Below, one piece after another: positions 1 to 12,439 of a stretch of DNA of 64,000 bases; position 1 is the stretch's first letter; each line of letters starts with the position of its first letter. The stretch spans positions 565,501 through 629,500 of the forward strand of contig JAVTVX010000029.1 of assembly GCA_033439265.1 (NCBI GenBank), given 5' to 3'. Made by a program: the position numbers and the translations under genes. Source of the DNA: Dillenia suffruticosa (lineage: Eukaryota; Streptophyta; Magnoliopsida; Dilleniales; Dilleniaceae). The notes under the pieces were generated by a model, which saw nothing but the letters and a program-made list of their open reading frames with translations, was not told where the DNA came from and did not search any database.

Positions 1-102
1 TTGTAGACTCCTGTCTCGTCCTTCACATATCCATTAACCAATCATCAGAGAGTGAGAGAGAGAGGGAGGGAGAGAGAGAATTTAAAATTGATCAAAACTT
101 AC

Positions 103-348
103 AAGAACTCTGGCAGTGAGAGACTTTGAAGGGCCTCTAGAGGAGAGACTATTCAGAGCAACTTCAGCCGCTGCATGTTCTGCCTGCCTTAAAGTGGTGC
201 AGTAGTTGGGGCTTTCAAAGATCTCACCATTGAAGTTCACAGAAGCTTTGAATCTGGGTGCATGATCTGGCCCTTCTCTTATGCAAGCATAAGAAGGCAG
301 ATTGAAACAGCTTCTCTGTGCTAGTTCCTGTAGCTGATTCTTATACAT
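103..348 (-). CDS. DRB: Double-stranded RNA-binding protein, DRB2/3/5 type (first coding exon only, gene continues off the left edge)
   Basis: The exon encodes 82 residues starting MYKNQLQELAQRSCFNLPSY and containing a whole N-terminal dsRNA-binding motif (alpha-beta-beta-beta-alpha; IREGPDHAPRFKASVNFNGE in the sheet, LRQAEHAAAEVAL in the last helix). This closely matches what I recall of Arabidopsis DRB2/DRB3/DRB5, which bind dsRNA and act in small-RNA pathways or antiviral defence. The ATG at 348 is chosen because the family starts exactly at MYKNQ. The exon ends after Arg-Val-Leu at a GTAAGT donor (positions 102-97, minus strand) in phase 0, the position where family members continue into the second motif; that exon lies outside the window. 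A 5'UTR intron is likely, with acceptor AG at 352-351 and donor GTGAG at 500-496. Which of DRB2, 3 or 5 it is cannot be settled from one exon. Confidence 0.88.
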
Positions 349-3300
349 TTCTGTGAAAAAGAAAAGATCAAAATCTAAGACCGAAACTACATGAACCCAT
401 TCAAAACCCATCAACCAAAAAACCCACAGAGCAGTTTCAAGTAACAAGCAATTTGAGTAAAAGAAAAATGAAGCCAAAACAAGAAAATGAGAGGACTCAC
501 CTACTTCACCTGCTTCCTCGCTCGGGCACTACATTGCCATGGAGATTTTGTTTATTGGGAAGAAAACAAGCAAAGCAAAATGGTACTAAAAATAATGTCT
601 TTGGAGAGGAGAGAAAGGGGAGTGGGGGGGGGGAACAAGGAAAGGAAGAGGGAGGGAAGCAAAGTATCTTCAAGAAGTAAAAATGTCAGAGTTGAACGTA
701 AAGGCTAAAGTTGCCCAACATGAAAATTTGACAAACGGTCTACCTTTAGACAAATTATCAAAATGGAGAAAGGAAAAAACTAATTAAAATTCGCGTTTCT
801 TTTGAAGGAAATTTCTGGTTCAGTGTACAAAGAGAAAGGAAAACTTTCTCATTAAATGCCTATGAGGTGAAATGACGTTTGTGCCCCTTACAAATTCAGA
901 AGTGGCAAACCGATCTAGGATTTGAGAAGCACAGAAAATCTTGAATTTAAAACCTAAATTTAATTTCAGACACATAAAATAAGATCAGTTGCTTTTTTTT
1001 TTTTTTTAATGCTCTTTTGGGTCTTGAAAAACAAAAAAGAACAGTTGGTTTTTCAAACCTAAATTCACTGAGTCACATCATTTTTTTTTTCATGTATTAA
1101 TTTCATATTTAAAAAAATGGAGGGTATGAGTAAGATCAGAATGATGATCCAAGATTTTTCGTAATTCCAATGATGATCAACAATGGAGAAAAGGTGAAAA
1201 TGATAGATGCAAATGAATTGTACTCCTAGAGTTGTTTGAGATCACTAAATTTACATTTACAGGTTAAAATTTAAAATTTTAGAAATCAAAAAATAAATAA
1301 TTAAATTTAAATTTTTAGGTTAATTATAAGCTAATTTCATTTGATATTCTAAAATACTAAATAATGCATATTATCCTTAAAAGAATAAAAATTAAACCCC
1401 TTTCAAAACTTCCCTTTCTCCCTCCTCCTTAGCTAGCTTGTAGGGCTGTTACCCTTACAAAAGCAAGAATTCGAAGGGTACCCCTTTGGCGTTTTAGTTT
1501 TCAGGGCTGATAAAGATTAATTAACGAATTTACCTTGACAAATATGACTCCCTGGGATTGTTTGGCAAAATAATATTATGTAATTTAAATTAAATATATA
1601 TATATATATATATAAGATTTTATAAATAAAAAATAAATTATATGTAATTTAAAATTATTATTGTAATTAATAATATGTTATATTCAAACGCTCCCCCAGT
1701 CGTAGACCTAGACAGCAAAGAGTTGACTAGACCGCACTTTTGAGTTGACTTTCAGGTGTAAGAATGGCTGGTGAGAGTGAAACACTGCTTGTGGGATTCA
1801 ATTCAATGCCAATCAAAAAGACTTCCCCAAGAATCAAGATACCAAGGCTTTAATATTTTTATGTTTTATATTTTTCATGTTACCATTTGTTTATATTTTT
1901 ATATGGTAGGCTTAACCTCTCTCTCTCTCTCTCTCTTAAAATGTAAAAATCCTAAATTTAGGATGCATAGCCATAGAGAGAGAAAATAAAATAAAAATTA
2001 ATTACACTAAATTTTACATTATAATTTATCTTAATTTATTTTAAATTTTTTTATTTAATTAAAAAATATTTTATTTATTTTATAAATATAGCTAATTTAT
2101 TTTGAATATATGGGCTATTTAATGCAAATTTTATTGCTATAATATCCTATTTATAAGAGAAACTCTATTAATTTTTAGAAATTTTCATATAAATTATAAT
2201 AAACAAATATTAAGAAGTGAAATAAAATAAAATGATATATCTAAATGTGAAGAGTCAGTCAAAAATTCTATAAAATGGTTTATCTAAATGTTGTCAGATA
2301 ATTCCTGACAAACCCAAATTAGCCGTTATATTCAAATTTAGTTCACTTGCTGTTACGTTATGATGCGAACTCATGTTTAGGAATTGAAGGAAAAAAAATT
2401 GCTCCACCGACAATTCAACCAATGAGACTTCCAGGTCTTCATATTTTTTGGTACCAAAGGAAAAACTTCACAAATCAATTAACCATAGCATATGATCAGG
2501 GTTATGGTTATGAGGATCCATTTGATTTGGTATGATATGAATTCATTCTTACAATGGTGCCCTACAAAACAAATAAAACTACTATTAGAATTTCTAGTAT
2601 GATTTCATTAACAAGATCAAAGCATTCAGACCAATGAGGAATGAGTCTCAAGGGATTTTTCCCTCTTCTCGTGCTTTTCCATTCACACCAACTCTCTTGA
2701 GTCTCTGTTTTCTCTCTCTTCTGCTCCTGCATGAGATCTTTATACCAAGTATTCTTACAAATCACAGTTCATTTTATCTAAATTGTCTTGTTTTATTTGA
2801 ACCTCTTAATGGGCTGCACTCAGACAGGGTCACTATATAGGAAATAGAATGGGCAATTTAGGGTTGGTCATACAATTTAACTACACTGATTTTTGGGCTG
2901 CCCACTAAAAACTGAAACATCAAAATCATGCAAAACACTTTCTTTTGCAAAATCTGCAGGTTGAACGTGCTCTATCCCAATTATGTTAGAAGTTCGGTTG
3001 TCACCTTAATAAGCAGTTTCAAGGGAAAAATAAAAAAGGTAATCGCTGGGTTTTGGGGGGGGGGACGATCGAGAGAGATCGTCGAGAACAGATTAAACAA
3101 CAATTAAGCACTAATTTGCACAAGTGCAACATTGCATAAATATTATATATGAAAAAGCTTGCAAACAACACCCAGATCACCCTTCTAGAAACACAATTGC
3201 CAAATCAACAGCTACATCCAACCAAAGCAAGTTCCCGCAAAACACAAATCAATAATCGGACGCTTGAGTTATGCACTGTGCCTCAACCAAGTCACACTGA

Positions 3301-3465
3301 CCAAATCAACACTTAAAATCTTGCCAAAGGGAGCCGAGCCTGAGGCAGAGAAATTTCGTGGTGCATGACTCTCAACCAATATATGGAACCACCAAATCTA
3401 TATTCAATCCCTCTTACATATGCATTCTGACTTCCGAGTCATCTCTTACTGGTCATTTATTATTG
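349..3465. other. Spacer between the DRB and DHHC genes
   Basis: Positions 349 to about 700 are probably the DRB 5'UTR, UTR intron and proximal promoter (GA- and G-rich near 600-660). The rest is AT-rich, with a short (TA)n run near 1595-1615, (CT)n at 1920-1935 and poly-A/T tracts. A 62-codon open frame at 2347-2535 (plus) has no recognisable domain. About 3300-3465 is probably the 3'UTR of the DHHC gene. I see no other gene. Confidence 0.5.
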
Positions 3466-6400
3466 CTAGGAATCTGCACGCCTCTCTCCAGTTGTCAGGT
3501 TGCCGCCGCCGCCGCCGCTCCCACCGACACGATTTGATTCCCCTACCCTGGCTGCCAAAGCAAGAACGTCGGGTGACATTTCCCAACTTCCACTTTTCCT
3601 TCCCCAACTTGACCGCCTGGGATGTATTCCTGCAAGCTCACCACTCTCCTCTGTAGGATTACTTAAATCAGGGGACACGCCACCTACTCCACCATCCTTA
3701 ATGTTCAGGCCATCATTGCGGCGAAGCTGTTCATCATCAACAATAAGCCCCGGATCCCCATATGTTGCTTTCCTGCCCATTTCAATGTCCCCTACAGCCT
3801 TCCCCATGTTTGGACTAACAAAACCCACACCAGTAGATCGAGATGGCAATGATGGCTCATTTGGCACCTTCGCCCTGAAGTTGTTCTTGGATGGCGGAAT
3901 ACTACTGAAGAATATCTCCTTAAAGTTCTTAATCACCCCTCTATTGTATGGATTGGCTCGTCGGTCATACCGATATCTAAAATTTTCGTAAGTTGTCTGC
4001 ACACACATATTTAAATCACCAAGAATCCTCTTTGTACACAATAACTTATTTGAATATTTCACACAAACTAGTTTAGATCTTACCTGGTTTGTGCTGATGA
4101 GATATAAGTGGAAGGCAGTAAGCCCACCAACAAACCACACTGAAATGAAGGTGTAAACAATTAACACAATGGAGGCAGGAGTCTTGATCATAGCCCTCCA
4201 GATAGTAATATGTTCAGATTCCTTGATATTTTTAATGTAGACCCAGCAGAACCCAAAAACATAAACACAAAGAAGGGTTGTCGAGAAGACAAACATGAAG
4301 AAGAACCGGTAATTCCGCTGCAACAAGAATCATGCACCATTTAGATTTAGAAATTGAAATTAAACTGTGATAAAAATAAAGAGACAATGATGTCTAAAGC
4401 AAATAAATAAATAAATAAATAAATAAATTCAGGATCATTCCTCAATATTTCTCCACCCCATGTGCATAAAGTTCTATTTCTCTTGACAATGTTCCCTAAA
4501 AAGTCCAAAACCAATAATTTGGCTTGCTGAGAGCAATTATTATTATTATTAAGAAGGAAAGCATGGTAAAATAAGCAACATTATTGGAAAAGTTTAAAAA
4601 ATGTACACTTGTCATCCTAACCGCTTCTATTATTAAAAATGATTATCTCATATTTTGCCAATTTAAGAAATGTGATACTCTTACTTCATAAGCTTAAGAC
4701 AATGGTAACTTGGTTTGCCATCACCTCAGCATATTCAAACCAACTTCATAGTCTCATCAGTCTGATCTCAATCTACAGTATACAGAAGCATGCCCATCAA
4801 TAACACTGTAGACTTATTGGCCACCGGCTACTATCAAACCAGAAAATTACTGCACTACCACTCATTCCAAGAAGTAGGCACTACCATTATACATCCAGTG
4901 AGCTCTATCCTTTTCAGACATGTTTCTTATACAAGTAATAGCATGAGACCAGACATAGGTAAGTCATCAATAAAGGACACAATCAGTGTCTACATCTAAA
5001 CAAGTCACGAAATTGATTAAATATTACAGGAACTCCAAGTTTAATCTTACTATGGATGACAATGCAGGATACAGAAATCAGAACAGATACAATAATGATG
5101 ATTTTTCTTTGAAAAGTCCATCAACCGAATATGTGCAAATGGGAGTCCTTACCAGCCCAATACACTGGCCAACCCATGGGCAGTGATGATCAAATCGCTC
5201 TACACAGTTGTTGCAGATTGAACAGTGTGAGCATCGAGGAGGTCTATAAAGCATGCAGGTGTCACAGTATTTGATCTTCACAGTAATTCCATTGACCTCT
5301 ACTTCCTTGATGCGAGGTAACCGCAACTGTGGTGTTTGACCACCTCCAGCTTCTGCACTGCCATCAAACCCCTCCAGCTCTGGAGGGTGTGCATTTTGCG
5401 GTATTATACCTGGATCTCGTCCAGAGGTTAGAAGGAGAAGAACTAATACCTGAAAGTTAATGGTAGCACAAATAAGTAATGTTACTTCTTCAATTCAAAC
5501 AAAGAAATCATTTTTCAGTGTTTTTTTTTTAATCTTTTAGTTTTGCACATTATACTGGAATAATGTTACATTCTTATATGTGAAGCAATTGATAGAGCTG
5601 CTAATCAGCACATCATACTATAGGAACCTCTCTTTTACTATTCAGCAAGCACAAACACATGCAACCTTGATTGGCACTTTTATGAAATTTTTGTCCAAAT
5701 CATTCCATGTAAGAAAAAATATATTGCTAGGACGAAGGAAAGGAGGAGGATTTAAAGAGGATAAGATATTCTCTGAGACGAGATTAAAACAGAAAAACAC
5801 AAAACAGAAGACAAAATCCATGCTGCAACAGATAAACTAAATTAGGAACTCTGAAATCATCAAGCATCCCCAACAACTCACTATTGCAAACAAAAAGAGC
5901 TCGGATATCCTGATTATGTCATCCATAGCCTAATTCTCCAAAACTTCATATACTACTATCTCCACATTAACTCATGAAGTCATGCCTTTCATCAGAACCC
6001 ATGCTTCACGCTAGAAGTCAGGATTTAAATTGGTCCCCACGTATCACCACCCGAATAAAAAGCATGTAATTCAGAAAAATTAAGAATAGTATCCCCCAAA
6101 CATATGTCCAACCATTTGCTAAAACAATAAAACTTAGGCAAGATTTTGACTACATGTTCAAGTTAAGAACTTGAGAAAATGAAGAAGATATATAAAGCAA
6201 TGGCCTATTTCCAACCATCAAGAGCCAACTAGCCTACTCATGTTCTACATAAATTGCACTAGATAGGGCTTTTGGTTTTTAATTTCATACCATTCTTTTT
6301 ATGTAACAAGGAATTCCCTTAGCAAGACATAATCTTGTTATACTTTACAGAGAGAGGTGCGTTTGATAGTTATACTTACAACGTTGATATCTTTGTTGGT

Positions 6401-6697
6401 GGCAAAACGTTTTAATGTTTTAAGAGCGTATAACTTATTATCCTCCACGACGCATTTTTTTTTATTATGCCCACTTCCCATTATAATACCTTCTGCTTGC
6501 AGAAACATTTTTTTTCTTGTAGGGTGTCTGTTGATGGATATATAAACTTTCATCACCAGTACATACGCATTCGGCAACACAATAAATTTCAGCTTGAAAT
6601 CTTTTCAACAAACATACCGTTCGTTATTCCACTATTAAGTCATCTGACAGGAGGAACTACATATGCATGCATATGTTTGTGCACATACTTAGGAGAG

Positions 6698-6730
<33 letters not shown>

Positions 6731-8828
6731 CTCACATAAAATGTGAACACAACAGCAACAACCATTACTGATATCCCCCAGTCACCGGAGAAGTCGTCCA
6801 TTAGTTTTCTAGCTACAAATACACAGAAGACAGCTACAGGAGCAACTATAAGGAATATAGTCAATGCCAAAGATCTTACATCAGGCCCAAATATGAATCT
6901 TCCTTGAAGGAAAAATATCTGCAAGTAAATGATTGTTAAGTACACTTGAACCATGATAGCAATACAGTATTGGCATTATAGTCAACAACTTAAACATAGA
7001 AACAACTGAAAGCACTTATACAATGAGGTAGAAGAACAATCTTAGTGGCATTAGGAGTCAAAAAACTTCAGGTTGGCATCAAATTTTAACATGCTTAAGT
7101 AGGAACCACCAAAGGATCAAGTGTAATCGATGCCTGAAGCTAGCAACAAAGGTCCTCATGCGAATTAGTCAAATGTAATCGATGCAGCTCAAAGGATCAA
7201 GTAATAACTTAGCTTTCACATATGATTAGTAACCTCAGATATCTATGTACTGTAGAACATGATCAGTCATTTCTTACAGATATATATGATGCATCGAGGT
7301 TGAATTACATGCTAAAGAGGGCTCAGAAGCCCAAATTCAAGGTTTCCAGTTTATACATCATTAGCTTTTAGATTTACTTGCAAAATATTATCTTTGCATC
7401 TAGCATTTGAAAATTTTGCCAACCACGCTAGAAAAACAAAACTTTGGAATAGCTGACCGCACATGATACCACTACGCCTGCAAAAAGTATTATAAGAGAA
7501 AAAACTGATACTCCACCAAGTCTAAAATATTCATTTATTCCAATATTAAGGGGGGCGGGGAAAGTCATTTATCTGAGTTCCTTTTATCTTACCATAGGGG
7601 GAAAAAAAAGACTACAAGAGTCTTGAGCTTAGAAACAAGGCCTCGGAGTTTTTCATCGAGCAACTGATCAGAATAAACATTTAGTAGCATAATGCCTTTA
7701 AACGGCCACTGAAGATCCAACAAGCTTCGGCAGTTAAAACAACATAGAAATGCTGTAACAATTCGGCCAATAAATTTAATAGGGCTAAACTAAGGGACAA
7801 TTGAACTTTATGCTAACCTTCCAACAAAGAAAAACAATGCAAAAAATTTCAAAACCCAGTTTAGCCCATTTATATTAAAGGAACTTTTATATCAAAATCC
7901 AAGCAAGTATCCGACAATACCCAGTGTCAAAGCCCAATGATCACCTACGATAATGTGACCCAACTTAAATAATCTTAAGCCCTAAATTCAACATATTTTA
8001 AGTAACCAGTAAACATACCCCACAATGGATATCCATCTTTCTTCTCTTTCACAAGTACATTCATGTTCAAATATAAAAACTTACTTGTGTCTCGATTTTT
8101 TTTTCCATTCTATATGTTCGCAACATACTTTAGAAGCCAAAAATTAGCCATATATAAACCATTCTATATTAAAGGAACTTTAATATCAAAATCTAAGCAA
8201 GTTTAACCAATCAGAAAATACCCAATGTAACGGTTCATTAATCACCTATGAAAATCTGATCCGACTTAAAAACTCTGAAACCCTATCAACAAATTTCCAG
8301 TAACCATTTATCATACCCAACCATAGTCATCCATCTCTCTTCTCTTCACAAGTACATTCAAGTTCCAATAACTCAAAATTCAAGCTTCCTCACTTGGGTC
8401 ACACCCTTTTTTTTTTTTTGCATTCCATATGTTTGCAACACACTTTAGGAGCCAAAAGTTAGCTATATATAAACCATTTTGCTTTGGAATGAAATTCACA
8501 AAATTCCCCATTTTCACCCCAAAAAATTTAATTAAATCCTCATAATACTAACTTCGAACTCATGATTCAACAAAAGGCATCTAAACCATTTCCAAGAAGA
8601 ATAATCAATGGTGAAGCCAAAAAAAAAAGCGCCAATTAATTCATACTAGGAACAGTACGGGAAACACAAGATTAAATTTTATAGAAATTTCTAAACTTTA
8701 GAAGAAATAAAGAAGGGATGCCCTAGAGAACTTACATTATTGCCTTTCCATGTCTGGTAAGTCCGAAGAAATTTATCACTGCCGTTGGATCCAGAACCTC
8801 GATCCGACGGCGGAGGCACCGCATACAT
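3466..8828 (-). CDS. DHHC-type protein S-acyltransferase (palmitoyltransferase), five exons
   Basis: This is an integral membrane enzyme that attaches palmitate to cysteines of target proteins. Coding exons on the minus strand are 8736-8828, 6736-6918, 5153-5449, 4084-4317 and 3466-3996; all junctions are GT-AG and in phase, giving 445 residues. Exon 1 begins [11 protein letters not shown] and ends [13 protein letters not shown]. Exon 2 has the first two membrane segments after [12 protein letters not shown]. Exon 3 holds the Cys-rich domain ([20 protein letters not shown]) and the catalytic DHHC (about residues 179-182, [11 protein letters not shown]). Exon 4 (RNYRFFF onwards) has the last two membrane segments. 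Exon 5 opens with the [18 protein letters not shown] block containing the family's TTxE motif (residues 270-273), followed by a polar cytosolic tail with a Gly run near the C terminus. Length and motifs resemble the Arabidopsis PAT05-PAT09 group. The ATG at 8828 is the first in a conserved N-terminal frame. Confidence 0.9.
7866..8473. repeat. Diverged tandem duplication (about 300 bp units) in intron 1 of the DHHC gene
   Basis: Positions 7866-8158 and 8159-8473 are two head-to-tail copies. Both start with a TATATTAAAGGAAC block, share 'cacaagtacattca' and 'ccatatgtttgcaacac'-like blocks in the same order, and end in 'tatataaa'. Scattered substitutions and small indels suggest an old duplication. 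No coding potential is seen. Confidence 0.75.
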
Positions 8829-11747
8829 CTCTCTCTTCTCTCTATCTCTCTTTCTCTCTCTACAAGTTTCAGATACTAGAAGGTATCTTATATACTTTTT
8901 CTAGGGTTTCTGATCCTGAATCAACACCATACTGAGTTCTCCTTCATAAATGTGATGTCATATTGCAAGATGTAGCCGGAACTCAGAACGGCACCGTTTT
9001 GATGGGGTCGGAGATGGAGAAGTAAGATGACAATGATTCGAAGCGGAAGGGTTTCTCTCTCTCTCTTCCTCTTTTTTGGTGTTTCGTTTAACGGAGATTC
9101 TCTCCCTTCGTTTTTTCCTTTTTGTTCTCTCTCTCTCTCTCTCTCTCGCTTTGCTGCGCATGGAGAGAGCTTTACCGGACAGTATGATGACGTGGCATAT
9201 TATGAATGGTCAGACACCAAATTTTTTTATTTTGATTTTGATTTTATTTTTCTAAGTTGTGGTGCGGTCCGATTGGGTCGACACTTTCAACCGGAGAGAA
9301 AGCGACTTCTCTCTCTGATGATTCGTTTCTCTTTCTAGTTCCTACTTGATTGATCAGGTTGGATTTAGGTCTATTTCATCCAACAAGCTGGTCCTTGCCC
9401 TACGAATGGCTTGTGTAAAATGCACGAGAGCCTTGCGTCCCTCGCAAAAGCCTTTGTGAGGTACCCAAAGATTGGGTTCGTTACATACAGTTTCACGAGA
9501 TACCTAAAAATATTCATGGGCATCTCTTAGAATCTTTTATTGTTATTTGTTGGATTATGATTATAGTTTTTTCTTGTTTTGTACTATGATTTCGAGCAAT
9601 GCTTTATAGATTAAATAAATCAAAAATTCAATCACTTAAATTTTATATATCAATTCGTATTAAGAAAAAAAAAATCTAAATCTTTTAAATTAACTAATTT
9701 TCTAATGGTCAAAATATATTTTAAATAAAATAAAAAAATAAAATGTGTTACGATAAATTGTCTTGTAAAATTTGATCAAAGTTGAACTTCGAATCATTTG
9801 AGCCGTTTTATATTATTGTATTGAGATCTTTTTCTTTTTTTTTTTTTTTTCTTTTGGGTTCTTCTTCTTCTTCTTTTACCTTAATCTCCACAAATACAAG
9901 ACTATGTATGTATCCAAAAGAATAAGGCTCTTCTTTATTCTTATTTATATAAATTTAGATGCGATTCAAATTGTGATCCGTATCTCTATAGTAGGTAAAC
10001 AAGAATTTTCATATATCTCATTAGAATTTTAGATTTGGTGTAGGTACAATTTTTATCTTTTTTGAATAATATGAAAAAATTAAATAAGTTAAAAATTATA
10101 TGACTTAACTATCCTAGCTCTAACCCCCCCCCCCCGGGATCTTCCTTTTTCCCTTTTTTCTTAAGAAAAATAGAAAACAAAGAACAGAGACCCACTCTAG
10201 AAGTTAGCTAGGTTCAAACCAGAGTCACAGAAGGACTTAAGAGGCAGCTAACCAGCAAAAGGTGAGAGGGGGGAGGATACCAATCGACATGGCTCAAGTA
10301 ATACAAGATTATGTATACTCGAAGAAATAAGGTAGTTGATCTTTCTAATTAAATAAACTTAGATTCAATCTACCTTATGATTTCGACAAATACGATATTA
10401 TGTATGTGTTCAAAAAATAAGGAGATTCTTGTTAGATAAATTCAGATTCAAGTTATCTTATGATTCGGATGGAGATAAAAATGAATTATTCTTTCTCTTT
10501 ATAATTTTTGGATTTGTTGAGTATATAAAATGCCTTTTCTTTTGTAAATCATCAAAGCACATAGAAATAAGGAAAAGAGCATTTGCCAAATTAAATTTAG
10601 ATTCCAAATACTTCTCCACACAAGGAATCCTTTTATTAATTAATAGATTATTTCCATTTTTTATGAGAAAGGGCTAATCATATTTTCTTTGGGAGAATTT
10701 GGAATTTTGAATCCAACCCATCTGCCTTCAAATCTTCCTAGTCCAATTTGTGTCAAACGAACCAAAAAAAAAAAAAAAAAAAATCAGCTTGATTACCAAT
10801 TTAAAATAATTATTATGCATGGATGAGCAAACATTTTGTGCTAGCTATGACTAATTAGTAAATTCGAAGGGGGTAGTAATTGAAATGTTTGAGAAATTTT
10901 AACTTGTTTCAACTTGATTCATTATTTTAAAATCTTTTTTTCTTTTTTAATTCTCACCGGAGGGAAGGAGAAGAGGAGGACATAAATCAGACACCATTAA
11001 ACTATTCTAGGGTCATATAAACGATATTTTTTTTACCATTCATAATATTTAAACTAATGTTTAATTATTTTTTTTAATAAATTAATGGATGATAATTGAA
11101 AATTTAATCAGAACCTGAACGGCAAAATGTAAAATATATATATATTTTTTTGGTTGTAAAATGTAAAATATTATGGATATCGAAACTAATATGCATCGGC
11201 TTAAAAGAAATTTGAGTCCCAAGTAAGTGCGGAGATAAGAAGCCTTGACCGCGTGCAGGCCGAAAGCTGGAAGCAAATTGACTGCCGAAGCAAGACAGCA
11301 TGCGCAGGACAGAATGTGACCAAGAACAAAGGAGAAAAGGCCTTTTGAGTTATGGCAAAAAGCTTCCGGTAAAGAAATGTTGGTGCAACAACTATGATGA
11401 CACCCCCTCACTCCCACAACGTTTTATGATGGTGGGCTCCTTAGGTCACCCAAATTCTCAAATGGGGTAGTGGTGACCTAACACCGTGTGCTGGATATTC
11501 GAGGTTTGGTCATGTGGTCCTCCACATAAACTCACAAAGGCCAATGGCGTTGTTTGATAAACCCACAAACAAAATTTTAAATTGAACAATATAGCTAAAA
11601 TTCTATTAAAAAGGGACTCGACTAGTTGCCTACACTATAGCCGGATTGACGAAATTTTGACCCCACATGGCTATTTAAAGTTCCACATTAACGAAATTTA
11701 TTAATTTCGAAGTTAGGAATCGTGTGATAAACAATAATCAACTGTCT
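8829..11747. other. DHHC gene promoter/5'UTR and AT-rich spacer
   Basis: Directly upstream of the DHHC start is a CT-rich leader (8829-8880 on the plus strand) and, near 8990-9003, a GC-containing element (aacggcaccgtttt). CT runs lie at 9050-9065 and 9127-9150. Beyond about 9350 the sequence is AT-rich and non-coding, with a C10 tract near 10126-10136. Three diverged copies of a block of about 90 bp built around 'aatacaagattatgtat' lie at about 9888-9990, 10300-10385 and 10386-10470. Confidence 0.5.
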
Positions 11748-11819
11748 GGTTCTATGGTGTAGTGGTTAGCACTCTGGACTTTGAATCCAGCGACCTGGGT
11801 TCGACTCCCGGTAGGACCT
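11748..11819 (+). tRNA. trnQ-UUG: tRNA-Gln (anticodon TTG)
   Basis: The 72-nt sequence folds as a canonical tRNA. The acceptor stem is GGTTCTA/TAGGACC (with one G-T pair), the D-arm region is TGGTGTAGTGGTTAGCA, the anticodon stem is CTGGA/TCCAG around loop CTTTGAA (anticodon TTG, Gln), and the T-arm is CTGGG-TTCGACT-CCCGG. Internal promoters are visible: A box in the D-arm and B box GGTTCGACTCC. No intron is present. A T13 run just downstream (11824-11836) is a strong RNA polymerase III terminator. The sequence looks intact, so this is likely a functional nuclear tRNA gene. Confidence 0.95.
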
Positions 11820-11861
11820 GTTGTTTTTTTTTTTTTCGTTTATTTTTCTTCAACAACGGTT

Positions 11862-12085
11862 TGACTTGGCTGCTCAAGAGAGCACGAGTCACCGTAAAAA
11901 ACTCTTTTGGTCCTTGTTGAGCCGTCTCATGTGGTGCTTTGACGGCCACAACCTGCAGAAAATCAAAGGGAAGTGGTGGGAAGCGGCTAAGATCACAGAC
12001 CTAGGAGCTTGAGATGAAACCTGACCGTTTGGTAGAGTATTCCTACTTCAGATCATTTTCTTCTGCCTAAGAATCAACAGCATTT
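11862..12085 (-). pseudogene. Detached fragment of a receptor-like cytoplasmic kinase exon
   Basis: Read on the minus strand, 11950-11860 encodes VVAVKAPHETAQQGPKEFF and about 10 further residues, matching kinase subdomains II-III (catalytic-Lys block AVK, then QG-KEF). The flanking non-coding bases also match: about 11865-12040 parallels 13475-13680 of the neighbouring kinase pseudogene, and 12045-12075 parallels 13315-13350 ('cattttcttctgcctaagaatc'). It is therefore a partial, rearranged second copy of the kinase locus, cut off next to the tRNA gene. No full kinase domain is present. Confidence 0.7.
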
Positions 12086-12140
12086 TTTTTGGGACAAGAA
12101 TCAACAGCATTTTTTTTGGGACAAGAATCAACAGCATTCA
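12066..12140. repeat. 27-bp tandem repeat, about 2.5 copies
   Basis: The unit 'agaatcaacagcatt' plus a T-run and 'gggaca' repeats head-to-tail at 12069, 12096 and 12123, the last copy being partial. It starts inside the segment shared with the neighbouring kinase pseudogene, so it probably expanded after that duplication. Confidence 0.85.
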
Positions 12141-12439
12141 TTGCTAAAATAAAGAGCACTACTTGATACCATGAACGTCAGACCAAAATTCAGGTTGATA
12201 GACATTATATTGACAAGAACATGAGGTTAAAACTACTAAGGATTTGAGATGATAACAAACGATTTGATTTTAGGATTTGTTGGTAAGGAGAAACGTACCC
12301 CTGCTTGTATGACTCTATTACAATTGAACTAACACAAAGGATAGCATAATTTGGTTCAGTATTTGTTCGTTTACTTCTTTTCAGTTTTAATGATATAAAA
12401 TATTTCTATCCAGTTGGAGCGCTCAACGATATACAAGCC

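Noticed and set aside
82-477. Longer open frame upstream of the DRB start codon
   Set aside because: The extra N-terminal residues are hydrophobic leader-intron sequence; an acceptor AG at 352-351 lies just before the family-standard ATG at 348.
2347-2535. Small plus-strand open frame in the DRB-DHHC spacer
   Set aside because: No known domain, no clear promoter context, and AT-rich surroundings; length is within chance.
3500-3991. 163-residue Pro/Ser-rich open frame on the plus strand
   Set aside because: It is the antisense shadow of the last DHHC exon.
10126-10136. Poly-C/poly-G runs of about 9-12 nt (also near 3053, 28511, 39330, 49613, 59503)
   Set aside because: Recurring simple homopolymers in this genome without associated structure; lengths may also be sequencing-sensitive.
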